Origin: Acinetobacter sp. ANC 3781
GTDB taxonomy: Bacteria; Pseudomonadota; Gammaproteobacteria; Pseudomonadales; Moraxellaceae
Assembly: GCF_004331285.1 (NCBI RefSeq)
Contig: NZ_SJOH01000003.1
Span: 62,001 to 126,000, forward strand
Direction: 5' to 3'
DNA length: 64,000 nt
A model generated the notes under the pieces. The model ran no database searches. It saw nothing but the letters and a program-made list of their open reading frames with translations, and was not told where the DNA came from. Within the stretch, counting starts at the first letter, position 1. Every line of letters begins with the position of its first letter. Of this stretch, positions 20,701-29,766 are shown piece by piece. The translations under genes were made by a program, and so were the position numbers.

Positions 20701-21476
20701 CCCGTATTGATGAGACTATTCAGACCATGATTGCACATGCTGAAGTCGGCAACTTATACATCAATCGTAATATTGTCGGGGCCGTGGTCGGTGTTCAACC
20801 CTTCGGCGGTGAAGGCTTATCCGGTACCGGACCTAAAGCAGGCGGTCCAATTTACCTGTACCGTTTAATGCAGCACTGCTCTGCTAAAAAACTGGCAACT
20901 CCTTTCGCAACTCAATCAACAGCAACACAGCCAGCGCATCAGCCTTTATACGAGATTTTTTATACTTGGGTTGAAAAAACTTTTCCTCAATATCATCTGA
21001 AGCCTTGCCCTGCTTTTTGCTCTGGTCATCATTATGAATTGCAAGGTCCAACCGGTGAAAGTAATCAATATGTAGTACTGCCAAGAAAACGTGTGCTGTC
21101 TTTAGCGGATCAGGAACAGGATCAACTTCAGCAATGGGCTGCAATTTTTGCAGTCGGCAGTCAGCCTGTCGTTCTGGCTGAAAATACTTTTGTGCTCAAG
21201 TATCTTTCTAAAATGCCGAAAGAAATTGCCGAGCGTTTTATGGTGATTCAAAACATTGAAACCGATGATTTTGATGCCGTGCTACATCACGGCACCCAAG
21301 CACAACTGCAAAAGTTGCAATATCAGATTGCTGTCCGCTCAGATGCGATTATCAGCATCACCCATTTGGAACCGCTTGATCCCGATATTCCTTTAGAACG
21401 ATTGGTGATTGAGCGCGCGATCAGTATCAATACTGCTGCAGCAGGAGGGAATGCCAGCCTGATGACCTTAACTTAA
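17706..21476 (+). CDS. putA: Bifunctional proline dehydrogenase / pyrroline-5-carboxylate dehydrogenase
   Basis: PutA oxidises proline to glutamate in two steps with FAD and NAD. The 1256-residue protein has a proline dehydrogenase barrel (about 170-520, with YWDSEIKKAQ and the FATHNAQTL stretch) and an aldehyde dehydrogenase domain with catalytic Cys in SAGQRCSALRVL. A C-terminal extension of about 190 residues follows, as in type B PutA. There is no N-terminal ribbon-helix-helix, so it should not repress its own gene. I chose ATG 17706, with AGGA 7 bases upstream, because an upstream in-frame start would overlap the regulator gene. Confidence 0.95.
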   Translation: MNMMDTETRLNLAKPHFEYITEFKEKNDYEVEVNTAWRRAEPECVENLLEHSQISEQLNQRIYDLAFNLAHTLRERKSSNGKAGIVQGLLQEFSLSSQEGIALMCLAEALLRIPDSATRDLLIRDKINQGNWKEHVGQSSLMFVNAAAWGLMLTGKLMETPKQKSLSSVLTGLLARSGRGIIRKAVDVAMRMMGEQFVTGETIQEALEHAEPLEDKGFRYSYDMLGEAALTEHDAERYYQDYSNAIHAIGQASKDKDVYDGPGISIKLSALHPRYQRAQISRVHDELYPKVLQLAELAKHYNIGLNIDAEESERLEISLELLERLCFEPSLADWKGIGFVIQAYQKRCFNVVDYVVDLAKRSQKRLMIRLVKGAYWDSEIKKAQIDGMTDYPVFTRKVHTDLSYIACAKKLLDAPQQIYPQFATHNAQTLATIYHLADPNQYYSGQYEFQCLHGMGEPLYEQVVGDKTDNKLGVPCRIYAPVGNHETLLAYLVRRLLENGANTSFVNRIADKSLRIEDLIENPHSEILKNAAKESQLGQKHPAIPLAPDLYGNTRPNSAGLDLANDHELMLLNQTAQDFSQQQWQAQALGKNLSNENNLTDEHSELITILNPANHSDVVGSVREASSVQVNLALDNAVGAQAEWTNTPKNIRAACLQRAADIMQSRLQELMILLCRESGKTYANAIAEVREAIDFLRYYAAQMIDLDQDVLIQPLGPVLCISPWNFPLAIFTGQISAALVAGNTVLAKPAEQTPLIAAQAIQILWQAGIPQDVLQLIPGQGETVGAQLSGDSRVQGIMFTGSTDVAKILQKTLAQRLSILGQPIPLIAETGGQNAMIVDSSALTEQVILDVVSSAYDSAGQRCSALRVLCVQEDNADSVIHMLKGAMQQLRVGNPFLLKTDIGPVIDIEAQSNIQKHIDQMRSKGHPVHQLMLNPEQDQALSEGTFIPPTLIELPNLDDLQREVFGPVLHVIRYKYGQLEQLLEQINAKGYGLTMGLHTRIDETIQTMIAHAEVGNLYINRNIVGAVVGVQPFGGEGLSGTGPKAGGPIYLYRLMQHCSAKKLATPFATQSTATQPAHQPLYEIFYTWVEKTFPQYHLKPCPAFCSGHHYELQGPTGESNQYVVLPRKRVLSLADQEQDQLQQWAAIFAVGSQPVVLAENTFVLKYLSKMPKEIAERFMVIQNIETDDFDAVLHHGTQAQLQKLQYQIAVRSDAIISITHLEPLDPDIPLERLVIERAISINTAAAGGNASLMTLT

Positions 21477-21525
21477 GGCTAAATTTAAAAGCTTAATTCT
21501 ATAACTCTAATGTTTTTCCTCTTTG

Positions 21526-21569
21526 CCAAGTCGACCGCTCCCTGGTCAGGTCGACTTGGTTTCTTTTTA
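21526..21569 (+). terminator. putA terminator
   Basis: CCAAGTCGACC (21526-21536) and GGTCGACTTGG (21549-21559) form a perfect 11-bp stem with a 12-base loop, followed by TTTCTTTTTAT. Confidence 0.9.
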
Positions 21570-21770
21570 TATTACCCATCTAATTTACTGATTTTTAAAT
21601 TAATTTACACATTAAGCTTAAGATTTTTATAAATAATCAATACTCTTTATATTTAGCCAAAATTTTGGTTGAAACGATATTTCTGCCGCTGAATGGGCAA
21701 TAAGTTTAGTCATCTGATTCAAACTTTGTTACCATCCCTGTTTTCAATGTGTTCGTGATTTTTACTGCAT

Positions 21771-22853
21771 ATGACTTCAGCTTATCAGTTACAACTTGAT
21801 GCCAAGATTGCACGTATTTCTGCTCAATTTGCCGAATTTAATCCCCCTTCTTTAGACGTATTTCCGTCGCCTGAACAAAACTTCCGTATGCGCGCAGAAT
21901 TCCGTATTTGGCATACTGACGACGATATGTTTTATGCGATGTTTGAACGCAGTGAAGATAACCAGAAACAAGTCATTCGCATTGACGAATTCCCGATTGC
22001 AGATAAAAGTATTAATCAATTGATGCCGATTTTGCTGCAAGAACTGAAAAGCAGTCCGGTATTGTCTAAACGCTTGTTTGAAATTCATTTTCTAGCGACT
22101 TTAAAAGGCGAGATGCTGGTATCAATGATTTATCGTTGCCCACTGGATGCCGAATGGGAAAGCTTGGCCAAACAACTGGCTGAAAAACTGAATATCAAAT
22201 TGATTGGTCGTAGCCGCGGTCAAAAAATGGTATTAAGCGACGAATTTGTGGTTGAAGAATTGCAGGTATTTGATCGTACTTATCAATACAAGCAAATCGA
22301 AAGTAGCTTTACCCAGCCGAATGCACAAGTCTGCCAGAAGATGCTGGAATGGGCATGCAATGCGGCTGAACAGTCAGATAAAGACTTACTGGAATTGTAC
22401 TGTGGCAATGGTAACTTTACCCTGCCGCTTTCCACCAAGTTCAATCGCGTACTGGCTACTGAACTAGCTAAGTCCTCTGTCTATGCTGCTCAGTGGAATA
22501 TTGAACAGAATCAGATTGATAATATTCAGGTGGCACGTCTTTCAGCTGAAGATTTCACACAAGCCTATAATGGTGAGCGTGAATTCCGCCGGTTACAGGA
22601 AGCAGAGATTGATATCTCAAGCTATGATTTCGATACCGTGTTTGTAGATCCACCACGTGCGGGTATTGATGATGAAACCTTAAAACTGATTCAACGTTTT
22701 GAGCGCATCATTTATATCTCATGTAATCCTGATACCCTAGAAGACAACTTGAAGACCTTATCAACCACGCATAAAGTGACCAAATTTGCGATGTTTGACC
22801 AGTTTCCTTATACCCATCATGTAGAATCGGGTGTATTACTGGAAAAGATTTAA
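21771..22853 (+). CDS. trmA: tRNA (uracil-5-)-methyltransferase TrmA
   Basis: TrmA makes 5-methyluridine at position 54 of tRNA using S-adenosylmethionine. The 360-residue protein has the Rossmann SAM motif [14 protein letters not shown] (about 209-222), the [11 protein letters not shown] motif and the catalytic nucleophile Cys in [14 protein letters not shown]. It ends in [16 protein letters not shown], typical of the family. Length matches E. coli TrmA (366). It is a single-gene unit bounded by hairpins on both sides. Confidence 0.95.
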   Translation: MTSAYQLQLDAKIARISAQFAEFNPPSLDVFPSPEQNFRMRAEFRIWHTDDDMFYAMFERSEDNQKQVIRIDEFPIADKSINQLMPILLQELKSSPVLSKRLFEIHFLATLKGEMLVSMIYRCPLDAEWESLAKQLAEKLNIKLIGRSRGQKMVLSDEFVVEELQVFDRTYQYKQIESSFTQPNAQVCQKMLEWACNAAEQSDKDLLELYCGNGNFTLPLSTKFNRVLATELAKSSVYAAQWNIEQNQIDNIQVARLSAEDFTQAYNGEREFRRLQEAEIDISSYDFDTVFVDPPRAGIDDETLKLIQRFERIIYISCNPDTLEDNLKTLSTTHKVTKFAMFDQFPYTHHVESGVLLEKI

Positions 22854-22894
22854 ACAATTTATTTCATTGTTAAGTTTGTATCTGTTGTTATTTA

Positions 22895-22924
22895 AATGAA
22901 GCTCAGTTGAGCTTCATTTTTATT
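22895..22924 (+). terminator. trmA terminator
   Basis: AAATGAAGCTCA and TGAGCTTCATTTT form a stem around a 2-base centre with a T-rich 3' side, about 40 bases after the trmA stop. Confidence 0.8.
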
Positions 22925-23104
22925 TCATTTAAAATTAATCATTTATAACTAATTCTCAATAGTAAATCTCATAATATCGTTAAAGTTAGTGCTTATCATC
23001 GGAAAATTTAAAGTTCAAACGCTGCTTTTATCACTGATACAGGCTTGTAATATTTAGTGGATTGGATATATTTCGAACTATGTTAAGTTGTGTATGAAGG
23101 CTCT

Positions 23105-23332
23105 ATGAGTTTTTGGCAAAAGCTGTTTTCTGCTAATCAACAGCAAAACGAACACAAGAATCAAATCTCGTGTGTCGAAAATGATTGCTCTTGTAAATCG
23201 AATGAAGAACTGATTCAAGCTTTAGCTAAAGCCACTGATGAAGATGTCATCATTGGAATTAAAAAGGTTCTAGCTTCACGAGGTTATAGCCGTAAAGAGT
23301 TAAACGAATTACAGCACCTACCCCTCCAATAG
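23105..23332 (+). CDS. Small hypothetical protein with a clustered cysteine motif
   Basis: I do not recognise this 75-residue protein. ATG 23105 is chosen because GAAGG lies 4 bases upstream; an in-frame GTG at 23090 is less likely. It has a short amphipathic N-terminus (MSFWQKLFS), then a Cys-x5-Cys-x-Cys cluster in SCVENDCSCKSNEE (about 21-34) and a helical C-terminal half. The cluster could bind metal, but that is a guess. It is a single-gene unit ended by a strong terminator, which supports a genuine small gene. Confidence 0.65.
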   Translation: MSFWQKLFSANQQQNEHKNQISCVENDCSCKSNEELIQALAKATDEDVIIGIKKVLASRGYSRKELNELQHLPLQ

Positions 23333-23345
23333 TAGAGTCTAATTT

Positions 23346-23376
23346 AAAGGCATTTAGTTTACTAAATGCCTTTTTA
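23346..23376 (+). terminator. Terminator of the small cysteine-motif gene
   Basis: AAAGGCATTTAGT and ACTAAATGCCTTT form a perfect 13-bp stem with a TT loop and a trailing T-run. Confidence 0.9.
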
Positions 23377-23556
23377 TTTGCCTGTGCAAAACGTATACGC
23401 TTCGATTTTAATACTTAGAAACATACTTCTCTCTTTTCGCCTAGAAATCTCTGTTCCCCTGTATTTAAAAGTGCTTTACTCATATGTGAAAAATTATAAA
23501 AAGTAAAATAAGAATGCCTTAAAAATAAAAAATGAGCCGAATAAAAAGGAAAATAT

Positions 23557-24801
23557 ATGAAATCGTATTATCCTGGACTGGCAATATTATGCAGCCTAAT
23601 CTCAAGTCATGGCATAGCCGCAGCTATAGATCAATCCGGACAATCTTTACTGCCTTTTCTCGAAGTAGGGCATTATTTTGAAGCTTCCATTACCGCTGCC
23701 GATCCCGAAGTATCGGGGCGAACTTTAGACACACGATCCGACCTGATCAATTCCGGTGTTGACGACTATTCAACAGATAATATTAGCCAAAGTTTTCAAT
23801 ATTATAGTGCAGCGCTTAAACTTCAATTAAAACCACAACTCTCTTTCGGCATCCTGTACGATCAGCCTTTTGGATCAGATTTAGAATATCCGGTGAAGCG
23901 TAATGCCAGTTTTTCCGATCCAGTACTGAGCCAACAAGGTACACAAATCAATGTAGATAGCCAAAATCTCAGTCTGATTTTAGGTTATCAGCCCTTCAAA
24001 AACTTTAATCTTTATGCAGGGCCGGCCTTTCAAACCATTAAAGGCCATGTTTCTCTACGCGGATTGGTGTATGCAGACTTCAATGGTTATAACGCAATTT
24101 TCAAGCAAGATGCGGCTGTCGGCTGGCTGGCTGGTTTCGCTTATCAAGTGCCTGACATGGCATTAAAAGCCGCCTTGACCTATCACTCCAAAATTGATCA
24201 CAAAATCAATGTTTCCGAAAATGTGTTAGGGACACCTCTGCTTTTGGTTGATGAAAGTAAAACTAAAATTTCCACACCACAATCTATTAATCTCGATTTT
24301 CAAACTAGCATTACGGTCAGTACTTTGCTTTATTCCAATATTCGTTGGGTCAACTGGAAAGATTTTGTGATTCGTCCAGTCCAATTCGGTGCATTATCCC
24401 AACTGGCAACGACTACAATGAGTAGTGGAACTTATACCGGTGGATTTAATCTGGATGACTATCAAAAGAATCAGTGGAGCGCCACTGTGGGGGTGGCAAA
24501 ACAATGGACTCCCCTATGGTCTGGTGCTTTTGATCTTGGCTGGGATTCAGGTACAGGCGATCCGGCCTCTATCTTCAATCCAACGAAGGGCTATTGGGGA
24601 GTAGGTTTAGCACTAAAATATAATCCCGAACCTGATTATTTTATTTCAGGCGGAGTGAAATACTTCTGGTTGGGAGATGTAACTACACAGAATGGAACTT
24701 ATGATCTGCCTCTTCCCGTCCTTTCAGAAGCTTCAAAAGTGGGGGAGTTTAGGGAAAATCACGCCATAGGCTATGGTTTAAAAATTGGATATCACTTTTA
24801 A
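23557..24801 (+). CDS. FadL/OmpP1/TodX-type outer membrane transport protein
   Basis: FadL-family porins let hydrophobic compounds such as fatty acids cross the outer membrane. The 414-residue protein has a signal peptide (about 1-22, cut near GIAAAID), a variant of the family's N-terminal hatch (QSLLPFLEVGHYFEASI), and alternating beta strands typical of a 14-strand barrel ending in an aromatic (KIGYHF). The substrate cannot be told from sequence. A GGAAAATAT ribosome-binding region precedes the ATG. Confidence 0.85.
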   Translation: MKSYYPGLAILCSLISSHGIAAAIDQSGQSLLPFLEVGHYFEASITAADPEVSGRTLDTRSDLINSGVDDYSTDNISQSFQYYSAALKLQLKPQLSFGILYDQPFGSDLEYPVKRNASFSDPVLSQQGTQINVDSQNLSLILGYQPFKNFNLYAGPAFQTIKGHVSLRGLVYADFNGYNAIFKQDAAVGWLAGFAYQVPDMALKAALTYHSKIDHKINVSENVLGTPLLLVDESKTKISTPQSINLDFQTSITVSTLLYSNIRWVNWKDFVIRPVQFGALSQLATTTMSSGTYTGGFNLDDYQKNQWSATVGVAKQWTPLWSGAFDLGWDSGTGDPASIFNPTKGYWGVGLALKYNPEPDYFISGGVKYFWLGDVTTQNGTYDLPLPVLSEASKVGEFRENHAIGYGLKIGYHF

Positions 24802-24959
24802 CTGATGAATAGTCTAATTCAAAGTACAAATTTTTATATCTAGCACTTGAAGATTTATACAATAAAAATTCAGCTTAAAATCATTTAAAATAAATGAAAT
24901 ATAATAAAACAGTTAAAATTATAAAATACATAAATAGATAATTTTAAAACTTAAAATTT

Positions 24960-25718
24960 TTAGTCTTTTTGATAGTTTTGCGTATCAATATACGCAAGCA
25001 TGGGGCCAAGTTTAAAAAATGAGTCTGCATGTTTTAATGGGGGGATATATGCGCTTGAAATTGAGCCATCGAGATACAATGCATTTTGCACTTTCAACTG
25101 TTGTTGAAAAAATTGTGTAAATTGATAAAAACTTACAGCAGTATTGCTAATCACAAAATAGAGCGTTTGATCTTTAATTCCTACGCCGTTACGAATTTTA
25201 AATGAGTCTGAACGCTCTAAAAATTTTGGATTAATTTTTTCATTAATCACCAGCATTGGCCCAGATTGCGTCGCATAATCTGGATTAAACTTTAGCTTTG
25301 AGTAGTCATCTGTGGTGGCGATTATGCTTTTATTCTGATTCCAGGCCAGCCCACCATTCGGCTGAATATGAAAATTACCAAACCCTTGTTTTACTGTGTT
25401 TAATTTCTGCTTTTATTGTGAGGTTTCTATATATAAACCGACTGCAGAATAATCTGAACGATACATCCCGGCATTCATGGCAAATAACAACTTTTCACAA
25501 GACCTTAATTTTTTCTGAACTGCATCAAATTTATGCAGCGGCTGATTTGTTTTGGCATCATTTAAAAATAAACGCAAGTTTTGAGACTGTTCTATCTTTA
25601 CTATATCTACATTAAAAGTCCCCCTTTGCCAGTGTTTTGAGTAAACGTCTGCATGACTGGTTGGAGCCAAATTTAAAGCGAAAATTACGGTACCTTTTAA
25701 GAAAAATTGATTCTTCAT
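24960..25718 (-). pseudogene. Phosphodiester glycosidase (DUF2233) family, interrupted by a stop codon
   Basis: The reading frame continues unbroken from ATG 25718 (MKNQFFLKGTVIFALNL, a signal peptide ending near SHA) to 24960, except for one in-frame TAA at 25413-25415 after GLYIETSQ. Both halves carry family features: FAMNAGMYRSDYSAVGLYIE before the stop; NFHIQPNGGLAWNQNKS, RNGVGIKDQTLYF and NALYLDGSISSAYIP after it. The family removes sugar phosphates from phosphodiesters in the envelope. A single C-to-T change (CAA to TAA) would explain the stop. It is either a recent pseudogene or a sequence error. Confidence 0.8.
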
Positions 25719-25880
25719 TTTATCTTTCCCGAACAATCTAGCTTTAGGCTGAAAATTTTATACAAGGATGAAGTTTTTATAAAAGAAGTTTTAAGCTTAG
25801 TGAGATAGTCGACTCTTTCATAGAGAAGCAGTAAACTAGGTCAATAAAATACCTTTGCAACTTTATTGATTAAGTCTGGA

Positions 25881-26417
25881 ATGCAACAGCAGAAAATCCG
25901 GTTTCCTTTAGGAACACACCTTATTGTTAAACACTTAGGCTATTCCCATCATGGTATTTATGCAGGGCGTGGCCGGGTCATTCATTATTCGGGTTTTGCA
26001 CATTTATTCAAAAAACGTCCAATTGAAATAACATCAATAGAAAAGTTCAGTTTTGGCAAAACCATTATTGTTCAACACTATAGCAATCCCAAATTCATGG
26101 GTCGTAAAGTTGTACGGCGCATGCGTTCTCGTATGAACGAAAACAACTATCATCTGATTATTAATAATTGCGAACATTTATGCACCTGGGCCATTACCGG
26201 TATTGAAAGCAGTCCACAAGTCATTCGCATGATGAACCGCCTGACCACAATTGGCTATGTCAGCTCAATCATGAGTTATATGAATAGCATGTTGCTGACC
26301 ATCACCACCACCTGTTTCGCTTTGGTGTTATACATCAAGAAAAAATTACGTGATAAAGCAAAAAAACGTCTGCCGCCCTCTTTACTATTAAAAGAACCTG
26401 AACAGAAAAATCCTTAA
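25881..26417 (+). CDS. LRAT-like / NC domain cysteine hydrolase-acyltransferase family protein
   Basis: The 178-residue protein matches the NlpC/P60-related LRAT family: the catalytic His lies in GYSHHGIYAGRGRVIHYSG and the Cys in INNCEHLCTWA. Such proteins are thiol acyltransferases or hydrolases of lipids; no bacterial substrate is evident here. The C-terminus has a membrane segment (about 134-155) followed by a basic tail (KKKLRDKAKKR), which suggests membrane anchoring with the tail inside. ATG 25881 is preferred over an upstream in-frame TTG. The ribosome-binding site is weak. Confidence 0.75.
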   Translation: MQQQKIRFPLGTHLIVKHLGYSHHGIYAGRGRVIHYSGFAHLFKKRPIEITSIEKFSFGKTIIVQHYSNPKFMGRKVVRRMRSRMNENNYHLIINNCEHLCTWAITGIESSPQVIRMMNRLTTIGYVSSIMSYMNSMLLTITTTCFALVLYIKKKLRDKAKKRLPPSLLLKEPEQKNP

Positions 26418-26445
26418 TTTTGAATTCAACCACTATTTATAAAAG

Positions 26446-26473
26446 ATAAAAAAAAGCCCCATATCAATGGGGC
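26446..26473 (-). terminator. Minus-strand terminator after the SRPBCC gene
   Basis: GCCCCAT and ATGGGGC form a 7-bp stem with a 4-base loop. The T-run follows on the minus strand only, so it fits the SRPBCC gene ending at 26609. Confidence 0.75.
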
Positions 26474-26608
26474 GTGAAAAAACTGAAGAGATGTACTGCT
26501 CAACTCGTGTTATTCAACTACAAACTCTCTAAAAAAAGCACAATGAAAATTTCAATTTTGCTCAGTTAATAAAATGCTTATATCGAGAAAATTTCTCAAA
26601 GCCTTTAA

Positions 26609-27058
26609 CTAATCAAAGGGCGGAAGTCTGTCATTGACCAAGTTCAGTTGTGCACCATATTCCAAGTAGGCTTTAGCACCATCTAGCAGTGTAGTGAAAT
26701 CATTGCTCTGTTTAATCACAAAAGCAATTAACTCTGAACCTTCTAAAGGAATCGCATAGTTACGGATTTTAAGAAAAGTTTCATTCTCGGATATTTTTTC
26801 AAAAATAAAATCTACTGTAGACTTTGGTTCGCCCCACATGATCTGGATTAATTGATTATTGATCAACTGTTCCACAAAAACACTGGTCGTCACCTCATAT
26901 TTTTCCCAATACCAATCTACGTTTTTATTTTCCATTAAATGTCCGGTAGAGGAAGTAAACCAAAACTTGCGAGTGATTTCTGGATCGATAAAGGCATTGA
27001 ACACCTCAGCAACCGGTTTACGAATTAACATCTGTGTCTCGATAACGACATTATTCAT
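26609..27058 (-). CDS. SRPBCC (AHSA1-like) domain protein
   Basis: The 149-residue protein fits the Activator-of-Hsp90-homology/START-like fold. A typical opening (IETQMLIRKPVAEVFNAFIDPEITRKFW) is followed by a central WGEPKSTVDFIFE strand region and a C-terminal helix with DGAKAYLEYG. These small proteins bind hydrophobic ligands or act as regulators; no specific function is indicated. ATG 27058 is chosen over an upstream in-frame start because TAAGGA lies just before it. It is a single-gene unit. Confidence 0.78.
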   Translation of the reverse strand: MNNVVIETQMLIRKPVAEVFNAFIDPEITRKFWFTSSTGHLMENKNVDWYWEKYEVTTSVFVEQLINNQLIQIMWGEPKSTVDFIFEKISENETFLKIRNYAIPLEGSELIAFVIKQSNDFTTLLDGAKAYLEYGAQLNLVNDRLPPFD

Positions 27059-27198
27059 TTTCCTTAGCCTCATCTTTTGCAGTGATAATCTCTATACTTT
27101 CGCATTGATGAAAGGTTTTAGGGCAGAAAAAAGGATAGATTTTATAAGATTACATAAGAAACTATACATAGTTAAAACCAATTTTTGCTTGGATGCTA

Positions 27199-27227
27199 CA
27201 AAAAAGCCCAACCGAAGTTGAGCTTTC
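27199..27227 (-). terminator. glnS terminator
   Basis: On the minus strand AGCTCAAC and GTTGGGCT pair around a TTCG tetraloop, followed by TTTTTT, about 20 bases after the glnS stop. Confidence 0.9.
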
Positions 27228-27248
27228 TTAAATTAAACCACAAATAAA

Positions 27249-28973
27249 TTATTTACCTGGCTTAAAGCTATCTTTTAAGTCCAAAATACGGTTAAACACC
27301 GGTTTATCGCTCGAATGATCATATTGATCTGCCACGAAGTAACCTTCACGTTCAAACTGGAAACGATCTTCAGCTTGAGCTTCCGCTAACGCAGGTTCAA
27401 TCATCGCTTGAAGCACAGTTAAAGACTCTGGATTTAAGTTCGCCAAGAAATCGTCATCTGCATCTGGAGCAGCTTCAGTAAATAAACGATCATAGACGCG
27501 AACTTCAGCCGGTACTCCTTTGGTTGCAGAAACCCAATGCACCACGCCTTTGACTTTACGGCCTTCCGGATTTTTGCCCAAGGTTTCAGGGTCAATTGAA
27601 CATTTCAGTTCAACCACTTCACCATGGGCATCTTTAATCACTTCGTCGCATTTAATTACATAAGCATGACGTAAACGTACCTCACCTTCTGGAATTAAAC
27701 GTTTAAAGCCTTTCGGCGGCACTTCTTCAAAGTCTTTACGATCAATATAAATTTCTTGAGATAAAGGAATAATACGATCGCCCATGTCTACGTTCGGGTG
27801 ACGTGCATGAGTCAAGTCCATATCTTCAGGCAAGTTGGTCAAAGTCACTTTCAGTGGATTTAATACCGCCATACCACGCGCAGCGGTATTTTCCAAAGAC
27901 TGACGGATACAGTATTCAAGCATTGCAACATCAACAATACTGCCATCCACTTTAGAGACACCCACACGCTTACAGAAATCGCGCAAACCTTCAGGTGTGA
28001 AACCACGACGGCGCATACCGACTACGGTTGGCATACGTGGGTCATCCCAACCATTAACAAAACCGCCTTCAACCAATTTACGTAATTTACGTTTAGAGGT
28101 AATGGTGTAGTCTACGTTTAAACGGCTTGATTCGTACTGACGTGGAACAGATGGCGATTTAACTTTTTCCACCACCCAGTCGTAGAACGGACGGTGATCC
28201 TGGAATTCCAAAGTACATAATGAATGCGTAATGCCTTCAATCGCATCTGATAATGGATGTGCATAGTCATACATCGGGTACATTTTCCATTTATCACCCG
28301 TCTGGTGATGTTCAGAATGCAGTACACGGTACAAAATAGGATCACGCATATGTACGTTTGGAGATGCCATATCAATTTTGGCACGAAGAACAGCTTGCCC
28401 TTCGCCAAGCTCACCATTACGCATTTGTTCAAAACGCGCCAGATTTTCTTCTAATGAAGCATCACGATAGGGTGAATTTTTACCCGGTTCTACGAAATTA
28501 CCCCGGTTTAACTTAATTTCTTCAGGCGTTTGCAAATCGACATAAGCATCGCCTTGTTCAATCAGTTGTACCGCCCATGTGTACAGTTGATCAAAATAGC
28601 TAGATGCATAGCGAGGTTCACCATTCCATTCAAACCCTAACCATTTTACATCATTGGCAATACCGTCTACATATTCTTGTTCTTCTGCATCTGGATTAGT
28701 ATCGTCAAAACGTAGGTTGCACAAGCCATCAAATTCTTGGGCAATGCCAAAGTTCAGACAAATCGCCTTCACGTGACCAATATGTAAATAACCATTTGGT
28801 TCTGGCGGGAAACGTGTTACCACTTGTTGTGTACGGCCTGCTGCTAGATCGTCAGTAATCACTTGGCGTACAAAGTCTAAGCCAGGCTGTTGTTCTTGCT
28901 GCGCAGCATCGACAGATTGATTTTGAGTTGTCGGGTTATTTGGCAGGGATGAAACAACATCATTCGGCTTCAT
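27249..28973 (-). CDS. glnS: Glutaminyl-tRNA synthetase
   Basis: GlnRS charges tRNA-Gln. The 574-residue protein shows the class I HIGH motif in [15 protein letters not shown] (about 56-70) and a KMSKS-equivalent in [11 protein letters not shown], followed by the C-terminal beta-barrel anticodon-binding domains. It is about 20 residues longer than the E. coli enzyme, due to an N-terminal Gln/Asn-rich extension ([20 protein letters not shown]). The gene is divergent from ppiB. Confidence 0.96.
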   Translation of the reverse strand: MKPNDVVSSLPNNPTTQNQSVDAAQQEQQPGLDFVRQVITDDLAAGRTQQVVTRFPPEPNGYLHIGHVKAICLNFGIAQEFDGLCNLRFDDTNPDAEEQEYVDGIANDVKWLGFEWNGEPRYASSYFDQLYTWAVQLIEQGDAYVDLQTPEEIKLNRGNFVEPGKNSPYRDASLEENLARFEQMRNGELGEGQAVLRAKIDMASPNVHMRDPILYRVLHSEHHQTGDKWKMYPMYDYAHPLSDAIEGITHSLCTLEFQDHRPFYDWVVEKVKSPSVPRQYESSRLNVDYTITSKRKLRKLVEGGFVNGWDDPRMPTVVGMRRRGFTPEGLRDFCKRVGVSKVDGSIVDVAMLEYCIRQSLENTAARGMAVLNPLKVTLTNLPEDMDLTHARHPNVDMGDRIIPLSQEIYIDRKDFEEVPPKGFKRLIPEGEVRLRHAYVIKCDEVIKDAHGEVVELKCSIDPETLGKNPEGRKVKGVVHWVSATKGVPAEVRVYDRLFTEAAPDADDDFLANLNPESLTVLQAMIEPALAEAQAEDRFQFEREGYFVADQYDHSSDKPVFNRILDLKDSFKPGK

Positions 28974-29139
28974 AGTTGATAAATCACTTCTATAAGATAA
29001 AATAGGATAATTAAAACGCTTTTCTAAATTTTTAACAAAGAAAGTAACGTTTTTGCTTGCCTTGTAGTTTACAGTTTGCTTATGCTTCTCTCAACCAAAA
29101 ACCCATGGCTTTTTTTGTCCATGATTAGGAGATTATAAA

Positions 29140-29649
29140 ATGAGTTTTCCTCAAGTCGAATTAAACACCAATAAAGGACGTATTGTTCTTGAATTAAACT
29201 CTGAAAAAGCACCTAAGACTGTTGCTAACTTTTTAGAATATGTTCGTGACGGCTTCTATGATGGCGTGATTTTTCACCGTGTAATTGAAAACTTCATGAT
29301 CCAGGGCGGCGGCATGGATGAAAACTTCAAAGAAAAAGCAACTCGTGATTCTATTGAAAACGAAGCTGACAACGGTTTAAGCAATGAAGAAGGTACGGTT
29401 GCAATGGCACGTACTCAAGCACCTCATTCTGCATCTGCTCAGTTCTTCATCAACGTGAAAAACAACTCTTTCCTTAACCATACTGGTAAAACAGCACAAG
29501 GTTGGGGTTATGCAGTATTTGGTAAAGTTGTTGAAGGCTTAGATGTGGTTGAAGCAATTAAAGGGGTTCGTACCGGTAACCGTGGTTACCACGCTGACGT
29601 TCCTTTAGAAAATGTAGTAATTGAATCTGCTAAAATTATTTCTGAATAA
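29140..29649 (+). CDS. ppiB: Cytoplasmic cyclophilin peptidyl-prolyl isomerase
   Basis: PpiB catalyses cis-trans isomerisation of prolyl bonds. The 169-residue protein has no signal peptide and carries cyclophilin motifs [14 protein letters not shown] (about 47-60) and [17 protein letters not shown] (about 97-113). It is close to the E. coli length (164). A TTAGGAG ribosome-binding site precedes the ATG. lpxH follows after 117 bases containing a hairpin, so co-transcription is possible. Confidence 0.95.
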   Translation: MSFPQVELNTNKGRIVLELNSEKAPKTVANFLEYVRDGFYDGVIFHRVIENFMIQGGGMDENFKEKATRDSIENEADNGLSNEEGTVAMARTQAPHSASAQFFINVKNNSFLNHTGKTAQGWGYAVFGKVVEGLDVVEAIKGVRTGNRGYHADVPLENVVIESAKIISE

Positions 29650-29714
29650 AAAACGTCCTCTGCGTCTTTAATAAGTTTTAAGGCATTGCTTTAAAAAGGA
29701 ATAATATTAAGGAC

Positions 29715-29754
29715 ATAGTCCCTCCATTCACTCGATGGACTTTAGAGGAACTAT
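29715..29754 (+). repeat. Hairpin in the lpxH leader
   Basis: ATAGTCCCTC (29715-29724) pairs with GAGGAACTAT (29745-29754) at 9 of 10 positions, ending 12 bases before the lpxH GTG start and just before its AAGGA ribosome-binding site. It may influence lpxH translation, but no T-run is present. Confidence 0.45.
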
Positions 29755-29766
29755 TAAGGAAAATAC

